From positions 11,188,007-11,252,006 of the forward strand of contig NC_037592.1 in assembly GCF_003073045.1 (NCBI RefSeq): 64,000 bases of DNA, given 5' to 3'. The DNA is from Pomacea canaliculata (lineage: Eukaryota; Mollusca; Gastropoda; Architaenioglossa; Ampullariidae). The notes beneath the pieces were generated by a model. The model was given only the letters and a program-made list of their open reading frames with translations. It was not told the origin of the DNA and did not search any database. Each line of letters opens with the position of its first letter. Positions within the stretch are counted from its first letter, which is position 1. The translations under genes were made by a program, and so were the position numbers. Positions 23,294 through 37,206 of this stretch are shown piece after piece.

Positions 23294-26200
23294 CTATGTG
23301 GGTCTGTAATAGACACTTCTGGATCGCTGGACTTGAAAGTAACTTTTTGCAAACTTAAAGCCATTAAGAGAGACACTATAAGCTATAAAGATGTACAATG
23401 ACCATGACACAGCAAGTACTAGGCGATCAAGTGTCATCACAGGATGTACCCACAACATCAACCATATTCCTAAAGGTCCTGGATGTCGAAAGTGCTTGTA
23501 GAACAGCTGTAACTCCTTTGATTTGTAGCTGAGGGGAGCTGATTTTCTAGTGTGGTAAAAGTATATCTGTAACAAATGTTAGATTTTAAATGGTTTCAGC
23601 ATTATACCTCTACATTTTGTAGCTAAGTAGATGCAAATATGCATGCATGAAGAATGGAGAAGATCACTTTACAGGTTCAAATAATGTTTTATATATTTTT
23701 ATTCTTTTGGAGATGAGGAAGTCTAACTTAACTAAACAATTTCTATTGATGACTAAATGTGACAACTCTAAATGATTATGAATAAAATGTGAACATAAGC
23801 AGTATACCTGTTTTAACCCGATTAGCTCCCCAGGGTCCATAATCATCAATTCAATAAAAATGATCATCCAAGCCACTGCGTGCACCAGTATGAAAAGCCA
23901 CCAGAATCTACTCTCACTTGTATCAATGCTCCACAGGTATACATCAGGCGTGCTCTTCCATTTCTGCATCAAAGTCTGTTCAAACAAGATATATTTGACA
24001 CACTGTTTTTAGATGCATCATACATTTTATTTGTAACACAAACGTACTAAAATTTTCTTGTCTTTGACAACATGTTCATAACTTGTTTCTAGATTTTTGT
24101 CTGTCATTAAATGATGTCTGGGAAGCTCATGATGATCTGATTTAATAAAACTTAGTTTTACAAAGACATAAATAGTCTTCCATTACCATCCATGTTAATG
24201 ACTGTATACTCCACCTAGAATTAACGAATGCCAAATGGTATAGATCTGGCAATAAAAGGCTTGATAAAGAGACAGAACACATTAGCTTAACTAACTGGAT
24301 CCTAACTTATGATATGTAGTAAATGCTGTCATAACCACAGCTTACTTTCAGTTCGAGATGACAAGCAGAAGCCAGTGTGTTATGTGTTAAGGATACCAAC
24401 ATTACATTTAATTTTAGTTTTATCAATCAAGAAGTTGTTTTGATTGTGTGTCAGACTGTTTTGCAGAAACTGTGGTAAATAAGAATTTAACATTAGAGGA
24501 TTAAATCTAAAAATTATTATATAGGAGAAAATCATTTGCCTATTCTATTTTTATCATTTGTATCGTCAGTAGCAACTATATTCTACCATCTTTTAAAAAA
24601 ATCTATTTGGTATAGTTTACAACACTAAACAAAAGATATAAATTTGTTTTCCAATAGAAGAATAAAGTACACATTACAATGTTTTGTTGGACTTGCAATC
24701 ATGTGATCTATTTAAAATCTAACAGCATGTTAATAGTCAGAAATTTCAGAAATCTTCTGCGATGGTTTTACATTTATTCGTTTGCCTAACAACATTTAGT
24801 AAACCACTGCAGTTGATTGGTCTTGCATTGTATTTTCACTCCATCTAACAATGACATCAACCTGCCTTTGAGGAGTTAAATCCTCCTATCAAAATTACGA
24901 GTGGCTAACCTTACCTTTTGATTCTTTATTCTTACTCTACTTTCAGTTGAGAAGACAGCCATACATATGCTAATATCTGAAAACTTCAAGATCTTTGAGT
25001 TCCATGAATTATCAACCACTCCAGCACACTGATAGCAACACTGCAATATTGGCAACAATTCTTGGCTGTTGACTCAAGTGAGCTGGCAGTCATATTTAAA
25101 ATACCTTACTAATTTAAGCTATATTTTAAATGTTATATTATCCGAGACAATTACTAGTGACTTTTGTTTGTTGCCAGTCTCTTGGACAGTCATAAAGATA
25201 AAATATAGTCCTTTAAATGAAATGGATAAAAACCTTTCAGTACAATAAGGGTTACAAGTTTTAAATGATTCTATGTCAGTGTTAATTCTGCATTCAAATG
25301 TTTGGGCGGCCAGGTGAATAATACTGGAATTTTAATGTCCTTGGTGAACAGGAAAGGAAAGGAAAAGACCCTCTTTCCAATCTTTGTCAAATGCTTTGGC
25401 TAGGTTAAAAAACTATCAAGACTTTTTTTTCCTTATCCACGAAAACTTTCTCAATCTTTGTCCAAAATAAATGATCTGATCTCCTGCATTTCCTGAATAC
25501 AGTTTGGGTACAGTCTGAGCTGACAAGATTCCTGATAATGTTGAAGCCTGATAAATTCTCTCCACTGTCTTCCCATGTGCACCTATTTTGCCACAGATAC
25601 TTGGAGTTATTCCAACATGCACTCTTTGGTGGGTGAGTTTGAATGCCAACTATGAAAACTCCACAATATTTAACCTGTATGCTCATAATGCCCAGTGGAT
25701 AGTGTCACCACACAGAGGTACAACAGTCAGTCTTGGGAGAGAGAAAGGTATGCTCGCCTGGAGAACTTACACTGAAATGGTGCCCCACAAGAAATGGCAT
25801 CTTTGCAGCAGTAAATCTGTATGAATGCAAGCAAACAAACAAAAAAAAAAGCCCCAAAAACAAAACAGCCAGCAAGTAAGCATTACAAGACAATCATCTG
25901 AGACTTGGGTGGTTCTAGGAGTATTGTATTGATGGCTCTACTGCCTGTACCAGCAATGTGTCTCCTGGAACTTTCACCCCTGAACTTGTGCACCATACCA
26001 GCATTAATGTTAGTGTTTTATTCAATGCCAGCAACTAAAGCTATATCATGGCGACACCAATGTTAATTCAAACTTTACTTCTCAGAAACTTTATGAAAAT
26101 GCACACCTTGACTGAAAAATATTCTTAAGGGAAACACTGCTTGAAGAGGTGGGGAAAACATTATATCATAAGAAAGGAATATCATGATTACTTAGTAATG

Positions 26201-26948
26201 ACTAAATGATATCCGTCTTCAAATGCAGTAATTTACTGTGCTGTCGATCAAACATTTGAGAACTAATTATAAAAGTAAAATTTCATTACTTACTGTAAGA
26301 ACAAAACAAGAAGCCAGGACATACAGAAGTCTTTCACTGACGTTAATGTTTAACCGACGCATTAATTTTTTCCATGCATCTGTAGCCATGAGACTGTGTT
26401 GTATGATAAATGCTCCCACCAGCATAGTATCTTTCAGCAGACGTAAGACAATGTACTGTATTTCAGAATCTGAAAGCAAGTTCAGAGTAATATGAAAATC
26501 TAATAGATGAAGAAGCTTACTTTTTGTAGTTCTTGTTTATTATTTGAATTTCTCTGTCACATTCCCGAAATTTAGCAATATATATATACTAAGTTTTCAA
26601 CGTTTACATATAAACCCTACCAAACCAATACGAAAAAAACCTGTCTGCATATGCAAAAAAATAAAGTAAAAATAAATAAAGAAGCAAAAGGATCTAAACT
26701 CTCTGCATGCCATCAGTTGGAAAGACCTTATCCCAAGTCGGTTCAGCGTATGCGTAAAGCAAAAGCTAAAACAGTACACACTACCTGTCCAGTCTCGGAA
26801 ATGTTTATATCTTAAAGATGGATATCTGAGACCACATTGATCCCAGATATTCTTGATTCGACAAAAATATTACAAGATGCCATAAACACGATGCTAGGTT
26901 GTTCACTACAACTAATGCAGTCACAGTATGTAATATCTCGAAAAACAT
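23294..26948 (-). CDS. NRM: Nurim (inner nuclear membrane protein)
   Basis: Multi-pass inner-nuclear-membrane protein related to isoprenylcysteine methyltransferases; its molecular role is unsettled. Four minus-strand exons with GT-AG borders: 26948-26785, 26469-26294, 23975-23808 and 23566-23294. Family landmarks: FIIQHSLMATDAWKKLM (human has QHSLMA at this place), WLFILVHAVAWMIIFIELM, MIMDPGELIGLKQ, HFRHPGPLGIWLMLWVHPVM (the HLRHP motif shared with ICMT) and MTLDRLVLAVSWSLYIF. The exon lengths sum to one base more than a multiple of three. Dropping one base from the A run at 26863-26867 joins FEILHTVTALVVVNNLAS...HLVIF to CRIKNIWDQCGLRYPS, giving 259 residues against 262 in human. That makes the ATG at 26948 likely and the break a single extra base. 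Confidence 0.88.
23988..26293. other. Nurim intron 2, no supported exon
   Basis: About 2.3 kb of AT-rich intron. A small less AT-rich stretch near 25400-25830 has short open frames on both strands but no domain and no splice borders, and may be an old repeat. Confidence 0.4.
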
Positions 26949-29195
26949 TCTCTCGTTTTAAACCGTTTGAGATTACTATTTTAGAGTAGTCTTTCTGTAG
27001 TAGCCGGAAGTTAATTTTTTAATGATTTAAACTGCTTATTATTTTGTATGGAATTATTAATACTAAAATAAAAAAATTATTTTGGATAATAGCTGATCCA
27101 AAACATTTTTTGCAATGTGATGAAATATTTAGCACTTTATAGAGCCAACTTAGAGCTTGCATGTGATAGCACGAACTAATATATGTCCGTGGTGATAGTT
27201 TTAAAAGTTCGTAAAGTTATCACGTGATATGCAAATGAAGGTCATAACCCTTCTGGAGGGCAAAAGTCGCGTCTTATGTTGCTTTAATTAGTGTTGTCAA
27301 CTGAGATTCTGATCGGTTTGTGTCAGTAGTACAAGTTAATCAAGTCTTCATCTCATTGTTTATCAGTAAACCTGAACTTAGCTAGTCTTTACTTGCCCAA
27401 TTTTTTTACGATATATGGAAGATAGTAGCTGCGGTAAAGCATAAAGCAATGTGAGTCGAAGTATGTCCAGTACAAAGTTCGAAAACGACCATACAGACTT
27501 ATTTTAAACAGTTCGGCAACTGGCACTGGCGCTAGTCCCCTAAAAATTATTAAATATTATTTTTTTTATTAAAATGATACACGTGGTGATATCTATAGTC
27601 TTGTCGTGACCATTAAAAGTCAAGTTCACAAAATTACATGTTGGAATTATTCTCCTGATAGTGAAAAGAATTAACATCGATGTTTATATAGTGTATGTGA
27701 AAGTACATGAAAGAAAAATTGTGGCATTGTAAGTTAATTGGATTGATGAAATGAGCTTTTTTCTTTCTTTTTCTGAGCATGCATTAGCAGTTACCTTTTG
27801 AGATATTCTACAATGATTATGTGTGCTTCTCATGTTCATTAAAAAGATAAAAGAATACAGAGTAGAATGTGAGGGGATTTTTTTTTTAAATTTATAAAAT
27901 ATTAATTGATAATAAGAAAATCAATTAAGGAATGTCAGGAAATTTTCACTATGTAAAGGCAGTATGATATTTCACTTAAAGCAAATACACTAAACTTTCG
28001 CTATGCTGTGCATTAAAGGAAACTAAATGATGTCTATTAGTGTAAAGAGCACTATAGGAAGGTGACATTCCCGTTAACTGAAAACTAGTCCTATATAGGA
28101 CTATAGTTGCTTAATTCCTAAAAATCATATTAAACTTAAGGTGAGACATGCTCACTTCCAAGGAAGAGTTCTTAAGTGCCATAAAAATACAAATTCATTT
28201 TTCCTATGCATCATAGTATGATTTTAAGCTCAGCATGGATGGTTTGTATGGTTGATTGGTTGTATTTCTTACTGGGTCAGTAACTATGGACATACATAGT
28301 GAGCTACACTCTTACTGATGCTGTTTAGGAAGAAACACCCTAAACTAAAGTTTAAAAATATATAAGTTTCATGCAGATACTATACTTTTCTTGTAAGCAT
28401 TTTTGGTAATGGGTGTGTGGTTGCTGTAACACCAGAACACAATCCTATATTCTGCAAATGAATATAAAATAAAGTCTAATTTAATAACCATTTTTTGGTA
28501 CAAAACATTTTGCTGATGGTAAGTAATATACCACTATCCTAAGAGTATGTCAAAATGCCCGCTGAAACATTTACCTTCAACAGTGATAAAATACATCAGG
28601 GTTTAGTTAAAAAAAATTCTCATTTAACTTTAATTTTAATGAAAATAATATTAGGTGTTTGCAGGCATCAGACTGACAATAGCTTACCTGTGATTGGGTG
28701 TCCAGTTGGTTGTCTGTTACAATCAAATCAAATGTGCTTTTGTTTCTGCATACAACTATAATAAATTAAAAGCAGTTGATTTGGGTAAACACACATCTTT
28801 ATTGCTTCAGCATCCAAGCATAAAAACTTAACAAAAATAATCATTATTATAGTGGAAGCACCAAAGTGTAACTTCAGAAACGGAGAATGAGTGATTGGAA
28901 GCTTTCTGTCCTCCACATAGGTTTTGATGATGTCACATGACACAGTGCAATAGAATAATTTTTGTTTTAATGTGCAAAGAAATTTTACAATGATTTATTA
29001 TGACAATTTAAATTTTAAATTTATTAATAGGCATTACACTTTTTAAAGTAAACATGAGCGCTTTACCCATAGAAGAAGAAAAAACAAGTTAAGCCAAATT
29101 TTGTTGTGTATATGTCGCTGTATTACTTGCTCATCGAGATATGATTCCTTCCTTTCATCATTTAGTTGGGCTTGAGCTCACAACTGCCAAGGACA
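26949..29195. other. Head-to-head intergenic region (nurim / prostaglandin reductase 3)
   Basis: About 2.2 kb separates the nurim start (minus) from the first recognised PTGR3 codon (plus). Both promoters should be inside it. A possible splice acceptor (CATTTAG) at about 29159-29165 means PTGR3 may have an upstream exon here. Otherwise it is AT-rich without a recognised feature. Confidence 0.4.
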
Positions 29196-32100
29196 ATGAG
29201 AAAGATTACTGTGACGCAGTTGGGAACTAAATTTGCAGAAGTGGCAAAACTTGTGGAAGCTGCTATTCCCACTCCAGGATGTGGGGAGGTGCTGATCAAA
29301 AACAGGTTAGCTTCATAGTTTCACTATCTAACATACATAACTATTCATTTTTAAAACATTTATTTTACACTACAGTACATTTCATCTTATTTACTCATTT
29401 GTGCATAGTAGTAGCAGTGCATGTCTTATACATATATGTCAAAAGAACTCCAGTCAAATCAAATATCCAAATCATACTTGCACAAAATGGTACATTGATA
29501 TAAAAAGTTTTCAACGCACATAAACACCTTTGTATACATATATATATATAATAGAGAAACATGTCAAACAGATACCACAAATACTTGTACCAATGTAGTA
29601 CTTTTTAAAACTTCTTTCAAGTTCCTTGAGGATTTTATCAAGGTGAAAAAAATGTAAAAGAAATTTTTTAAAAAGCTTATCTACTGACACATAGACTTGA
29701 TATATACAAAGTACATTAATCGTGTTTACTCTGAAGCAGGTCATTATGATAAAAAAGTATTAAAAAAGCTGCATACCTTTCTGTGAAAATACATAGGAGG
29801 CAGGGATTTGTCCCCTAATTAGCAGCTTATTGCACAAAGTAATCTAGGGCTGATTTTAAAAAACCGAAAGTGTGACAATATTTGTAGATTAAACATGCAG
29901 AAGAAATCCTTTTTGTGTAATCATCAAAGCTAAATAAGCCCTCCTCCCCCCCCCCCTCTCCTAAGCGAAATTTTGTTGTGGATCATACTCTTTGTCTACA
30001 TTATCCCAGATATCTGCACACAGAGTGTGAGGTGTGGGATAATGACCCAGTATCTTATTCATTAGTTGGATTATTTAGTTAAATATTTAAACATTTCTCT
30101 CGTGATTAAAACTTAAATGAAACTGATACATATGAAACCATTCAGTAACGATGTCAAGTCTCTTTTTCTTAATAATAGTTATGTACATAAGCAGAAATTT
30201 TAGAATTTTACAATAAAGCATTATGAACTAAAGGGATTTCAGTTGCATGCACACCAACCGAGATGTACTTTATCTCTTTATCATTGCAGCTATACTTTGA
30301 CTTTGTGGTGTAAGTGAGATAATTAAGCTATTACTGTGTAAAGTTGCACTAATCATGCTGCCATTTATTACTATTACAAAGTCAAAACAGAAAGTTGCCT
30401 TTTCCTTTTGGTGAACGTTTTATCCATATAATTCTACTGTAGAGCAAGTCTGAGCATTTAATCTTAACCATAATGTTGAATTATCTTCTTTTAGTCCAAA
30501 TAATATAAACATATCTTTAAATTACTGAATATGTAGGCAGTTACTTTTCAAAACAAGGCAACCTAGTAGTGTTTATGACGCTGAGATCAAAATTGGTTCA
30601 GTACGTGTATAGAAGGTTGAAGTCACTGATGTCTTTTATTTTAATTGGCAGGTATGTAGGCATCAATGCCTCGGATGTCAACTATGCAGCTGGACGTTAT
30701 GATCCATCCCAGCGTCCTCCTTTTGATGCAGGGTTTGAGGTGAAGACTTTTTAAACCTGCATTACATTAACTGTTTTTTTTTAAAAAAAATAATGTCTTT
30801 CTTCTGTGTGTATTTTTTGGATGTGGGTGGGTGGAGTTGCTGCATGGCTGAGCAAGAAAGAGGTGGAGAGGTAGTGAGTTCGTAAAATCAACATATTTTA
30901 AGTTTTTACATTTTCGTTTAGTTACAAAAGTCAGAACTCGAGAATACTAAGTTTAAAGATGCCTCAAAATAAGGCTTCTTCAGATCAACTGATTGAGCTG
31001 ACAAAAACTGCCCAGTTTATAGCAACCTATGCAACATGTCGAACAACAAGGAAGACAGAATTATTAATTATTTTTAAAATTGCAGGAAAATATAAACACT
31101 TTCAGCTTGCCATAGAAGTATATTATAGATGGTTTTGATATAAATTATTCTTTATACTTAATGTTGTACATGAGCATTTAAATTTAAGGATCTTTATAGA
31201 TAGGTGTCTGCAAAGCCACATTTTTTGTGGATTTGTTGTATGTTACATCAGGGCTTGGGCTATGTGACTGCTGTTGGAGAGAAAGCTAATTTGAAGGTTG
31301 GTCAGCCAGTTGTTTACCTCAGCAATGGAGCCTTTGCTGAATACAAAGTAAGTTGTTTGCTCATGTGAGGTTTTTTTTTTCTTCTGATTTTTGGGACAGT
31401 ATATAAAACACACACATCAAAACATAACCTATTTTGCATAATACAGAAAGACTATAATGTGGATTCCAGTTATTATGTAGCATTTTTTAATGTCTTATTT
31501 AAAAATTACTGGAACCATATTTAATTGATGGCTTCGAACATGTAGGTAGTAAGCTGGGCTTTACATTCATTTAATCAGTTATTAACTCATTTATTACAGA
31601 ACCAAGTCACATAAAGGTCCATTTAATAAGGAAACACATGAGTTTAGAAGCAGTTATAAATAAAGCATGTTCCTGTATTTTGTATTATTTCGCATCTGAA
31701 GGCTTACCTCATTTTCTGAGGAGCTTTATTATGCTTATGCATTTGGTGCATGCTTAGAATCTCTGAGATTCATATGACTATATGCATGACTATAAAATCT
31801 GATAGATTTACACACTGTTTTAAATGTTGCATTGTTCTCCAGTCCATCTCTAGTTTTCTTATTGTGAGTGATGCATTTTTTTTTTAAGATATTCCATTTT
31901 CCAAAAATCAGATGTCGTTTTGTTTCAGACAGTTGCTGCTAAACAAGTTGTTCCATTACCTGAAGTGGATCCCAGGTACCTACCTTTCATGCTTAGTGGT
32001 TTAACAGCAGCCATCAGTCTTGACAAGGTGAGTGCATAGTGAAGGAATTTTTTTATTTTGCTGAATCCCATTTAGACTGTTGTATTTATCTCTTCTAAAG

Positions 32101-35100
32101 TTCTAGAGGACACAGTAAACCAATGCACTTTTATTCAGAATATTTCTGCAAAATGTTGACCATGATTGCATCAAATGACAGAGAGTAAAAGATGAATGTT
32201 GATGATGGTGGTTAGCCAGTATCTTTCAACCAAAACATTTAAATTGAACTATCAGGCAATAATGCTTCTTTTTAAACTAAAATTTTCAGTTCAGGTAACT
32301 AAAGCTGTTTACAGAACAGATTTTTATTTACTAAAATATAATTTAGTTTTGTTTTTTTCTTATAAAACAATCTTTAAACATATTATATGCATGTGTATAT
32401 ATATATATAAAGAATAGTTTTGTAATCTTATGTTTTAACTAGACATACATTAAGACTATGTGTGCATATATGCATGTGTGTTGTTTCAAACTGGCAGGTT
32501 GGACAAATAAGAAAAGGGGACAAAGTGTTAATAACAGGTAAAATTTAAAAAGCACCCTTTTCAGTGTTTTATCATTTTTGTTTCCTTGAGCATAATTATG
32601 CTGTGAAGAAAACATGGAAGTATGGAGTACTTTTACATTTTCTGTTGTTTTGTCTCACATTAACTTTGTCTTCATGTGTTTTGTTTTTTTTAAATCATGT
32701 ATTAGTATTTTGAAAGTTACAAAGACTCTTTACATTTCTGATTGCAGTGTGAGTCTAATTATTATGTCTTCAGTTTTTGACTCTCTTTTATTTTTCAGTG
32801 TTTTAGCCTCATATTTACTTTTACTATTATTTAAACTTGCTATTTTGTATACAGATTTGTAAGTCTTTGCTGACATAAAGGTAAACCACATGTTGATCAA
32901 AGTTTCCATTGTGCTACAACTGACATTGTGTGCAAACACATTTTTTTTAAAAGTCAATGATATCAGTGATTTAAGGAAAAGGTAACCATGCTGAAATTTG
33001 ATTCACAAAAGTTTGGGCTCTTGGAGTATCCTGTAAAGGAGAAGCAGATATCTTCATGAGGTGTAAAAAGCATCATAGAGAAAAATATGTTGTTATTAAA
33101 ATGCTTTTACTGTCATATAAATTTCAGCTGCTGCAGGAGGCACAGGACAATTTGCCGTGAGTTTAAAGCTTTTTGTTTTCTGAGTCAATAAATTAAAGAA
33201 TCAAATAATAGAAACAAGCAATGACTGCTTTTGGCTGGAGTATTTTTCTACAAAGTTCTCTTTATTAATGGCCATTGCTGACACTAACAGTAATTCAGGG
33301 TTACAGGGTAGTTATTCTGCAGGTTAATTATGTATGTATATAGTGAACTATATTTTTGATGCTGTTATAATCCATGTGATATTTAAATATTCAAATTAAT
33401 TATTTATTTATTATGAAAACCACTCCTTTATTTTCAGGCATTATTTTACTTGCTTTTGATTTTACAGCATCATTTCTTTTAAAAATAGAAATAAAAAAGT
33501 GTCATTAATTACATAAGGCAAACTATTTTATCCTTACCCCCCCTTTTAACACTTTTATAGTGATAAATATGAAATTATATGGCTAACTTTGTATCATCTC
33601 ATGTTTTAATTATTTTGCCTCTTCTTCTTGCTATACTTGTCTCAGTTTATTTGTTAATGGTTTAATCTTCTTTGTCTCCCTTTTTATTTCATTCCTTTCC
33701 CATCTTTCTGAATTAGGTGCAGTGGTGCAAACTGACTGGCTGTGAAGTCATTGGTACATGTTCCTCTGATGATAAAGTCAAATTCTTGAAGGTTGTACTG
33801 ATAAATAAGAAGTCTTAAAAAATCTAAATTGAAGTTTGTTTAGTTTTATTCTTAACCTCAGCAATTTACTTTATAGTAGTGTTGTAACACCACTGAAAGC
33901 ATAACTTTTTCGTATTTGTCACATTGTAATTGATTTTTATAAATATATTTCAATGTTTCAGACGATTGGTTGTAACCGGCCTATCAACTACAAGAAAGAG
34001 AACTTGGAGTTAGTGCTTAAAGCAGAATATCCTGTGAGTTGTAATGCATACAATGTCAATTTAACATGAACTTTTGTTTTTATATTGTTGTCTTTTGCCT
34101 ATCTATGATATTTCTAAACATTATGTAACTTGAAATGTTGAAGCGCTTATTTGGTCATGCATAAGACTAAGTATGCAGTCATGAAAACATGAGCAAAGTT
34201 TGATTGTACTTATAACTTTTAAGCAGCTGATGTACTCTAGCAGTCAAATTTTGATAATTTTGAAATATGCGCTTAATTTGTTCTTTACCAATTTTGTTTT
34301 TTTAGCTTTAATCATTCATTTCTTGTTCCCCATTTTTTTATTGGTCAACTCCTTTTCTTGAATCACAGCTACAAGAAAATGAGAATTTTTTTTTTCTTTG
34401 AAGCATGGAGTTGATGTTGTGTATGAGTCCATTGGTGGTGCTGTATTTGAAACTTGTTTAAATAAGTAAGTATAAATAATAAAATAAAGAGAAATTATTT
34501 TAGATACATCTATAAACTTGGATGTAGATTTCTGGACTACAAGGAGACAGATTTTTTGCATTGACTTCTAGAACGAATTAGCATAAAGAGGAACAACAGT
34601 AGATGAAGCTATCATGTTGAAGAGGGTACAAAACCTCAAGCTTTATGGCCCCTCTGTTTTAGGCTTATGGGCTCTGAGCTGTGGGAAGTAAGAGTTTGAT
34701 AACTTTTGTAAAAAATAAAATGAGAGAAAGAAATAAAAAGAATAACTATTAATAAAGTGTACAGTGGTTTGACAGTATTTGTTTACGCCCTTGATATTAA
34801 GAATGTCTGCATTTTGGTTGTGAAATGGCTTGCCAGAACCTGACAGCCTACAATTTCATGAAAGAGTAAGCACTGGTCTTAGGATGTCCAGAAATATACA
34901 TCTGAGTTGTAAGAGTGTTTATATTAACTACTATATCAAATGCTCTGTCAAACTCTGTCAAACATTTAATTAAAACTAAAACAACCCACATTTACTTTGC
35001 GGATGAACAAGAAACTTTGGACTTAAGGAATCAGCAAACTTAATTCAGGCCAAATGTTTTGTGTTAGCTGATCAGGATACCTGTACTTATTTAAATCTAC

Positions 35101-37206
35101 TTGCTTTTGGAAGTACTAATTAATGAACACGTTAGTTAACAAATTCATAAATACATTTAAGAATCTATGTATATGTAAGTCACATTGTAAAAATGTACAC
35201 AACATAAGTTTAAATAGTTGAATGGCCAAAAAAAGATTAAACTTATTTTTGCTTAATTATGTTTTCAAGAACTTGCTGTCTTTTAAGATAAGCAGTCCAG
35301 AAATTTCTTTATAGATATTGTTTTCTGCTGCAAGCATTGTAAAACTCTGTCTCAGCAGCATATTATTAGACACCACCTCTTTGAAAAGAACAGAGGTAAA
35401 AATAAAATTCTTCACTTTTTAGTAATAATTAATAAGTTATCAACAAAAATGTTACTAAATTACAGTCATGCAAACAATAATGACCGCCAGGTACAACCTG
35501 ATGGAGGATATATAGCACAGTAAAACTATGTCTTGTAGTGGAGAAAGCTTTTATACAAGATATATATCATCCAGAGAGTGATCTAAAAAAAGAGAAAGGA
35601 AATCCATCCTGTTGTCTTAGTAAACCTTTCCTTTTTTTCCCCCCTTGTAATAATTTTCTCTAATTAGTCGCTTGATGTCATTTAATAATGGTAGTTTACC
35701 ATTAATTAGAATCATCATTGCAAACAACTTTTATTGTTGAAAACTTAATTTGGAATTTACATTTTGAACAGCCTTGCTGTAGGGGGTCGTCTGATTGTAA
35801 TAGGGGCCATCTCAGGTTACACCACAAGTTTCACTGGTGGATTCAAATCATCAAGCATGCTGCCTTTGAAGGTAGGTTATTTTGTAATGGAGGTTATTTT
35901 GCAAAGGAGATATGTCATGAGCATATACTCATCTCTTTCTAGTTTTCTCTTTTTAGCTTGGAGCAGTGAAGAAGACAAAAAAAAAAAAAAAAATTACTGA
36001 CAGATTATTAAAAGATGTCTAAAATCAAGTTTTTATTTGTGGTAGGCTGTTATATCTGACTGCCCCATCTATTTGTCTCCAAGCTCTTTAAGAATCATTT
36101 ATTAATACTCAGCAGTGAGATAAGGGGTTCACAAAGTTGAAGAAATAATTGCTTCATACTAAATCCAGACGTTACTGAATTCAGTTCCAGTTAATACAAT
36201 TAGGTAATAGGTCGCCTTAAGTGCATGTATATGGCATAAATTTATTCTGTGAGCTTGTGTATAGGTACCATTCAGATAAGTTAGATGACCTAAAAGAAAA
36301 CATTAAAAATATTCTACCCCCATTAAGAGTTCTATTTAAACTAAAAGATAATTTAATTTTCAATGATCTGAGATGCTCATCAAAGTTCGTTTATAGGACT
36401 ACCAAATTACTTTTTAAAATGTTCTGATTAATTTGCTGCCTAAATTATTGAGATAAGTGCAGTGCTCTGTGTCTCTTCCAGCGTTTCTGATGTGGAATTA
36501 AATGATTTAGCATTATTTATATATTGACATCCCTGTGTTTTTGGACTAGATGTTTCTTTATGAGAAATCACTTTGCCTTAGAGTTCATTCTTTCTTTAAC
36601 ATAATCAAACTTTGTCTAGTTGCTTCAAGCCCATAAACTGTGCAAGTCCTTATCGACACGAGATGTTTATATGAAATTGTATATGATAAATATTGCTCTG
36701 CTTATGAACTTACAATTATTGCATTGTTTCTTGTGGTCAGATGCTGCAGCTGTCAGCAAGTTTAAGGGGCTTTTTTCTCATGCATTATAGCAAGGACTTC
36801 AAGGAGTACATGATGCGACTCATCAGTCTTTTTAAGCAAGGAAAATTAATTAGCTCTATAGACATGGGAGAAACAACACCTGGAGGAGCTTTTGTTGGTT
36901 TGGAGAGGGTCTATGATGCCGTTGAAGTGAGTTCTTAATAAATATTAGATATGCTATAGTACCTAAAGTGAAGCACAGATCATTGGTTTTATATCTAGTT
37001 TAGAGTGATAGATTTTTTTCAGGATTCAAAAAAACTGTTATAAGCATGTACACAAAGACGTTGTGTGAGAGAGAGAGAAAGAAAGAGTTTGTGCATGAAT
37101 TCACGAAAGACTGATATTTTAATGTTTGCTTCCTTTTTTTTTCTTTTTCTAGCATATGTATTCTGGACAGAATATTGGTAAAGTTATTGTGGAGCTACCA
37201 GACTAA
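29196..37206 (+). CDS. PTGR3: Prostaglandin reductase 3 / zinc-binding alcohol dehydrogenase domain protein 2
   Basis: NADPH-dependent reductase of the medium-chain dehydrogenase superfamily; the vertebrate enzyme reduces 15-keto-prostaglandins and is reported as peroxisomal or mitochondrial. Twelve exons: 29196-29305, 30652-30739, 31252-31347, 31929-32027, 32498-32537, 33128-33156, 33717-33791, 33962-34033, 34404-34465, 35772-35871, 36741-36926 and 37153-37206. They splice without any frame break into 336 residues. Landmarks: [20 protein letters not shown] (GroES-like domain), [18 protein letters not shown] (nucleotide-binding loop, about residues 145-162), [48 protein letters not shown] and the C-terminal [11 protein letters not shown]. 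The human protein has roughly 30 more N-terminal residues, so an upstream exon may exist. Exon 6 is only 29 bases. Confidence 0.95.
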
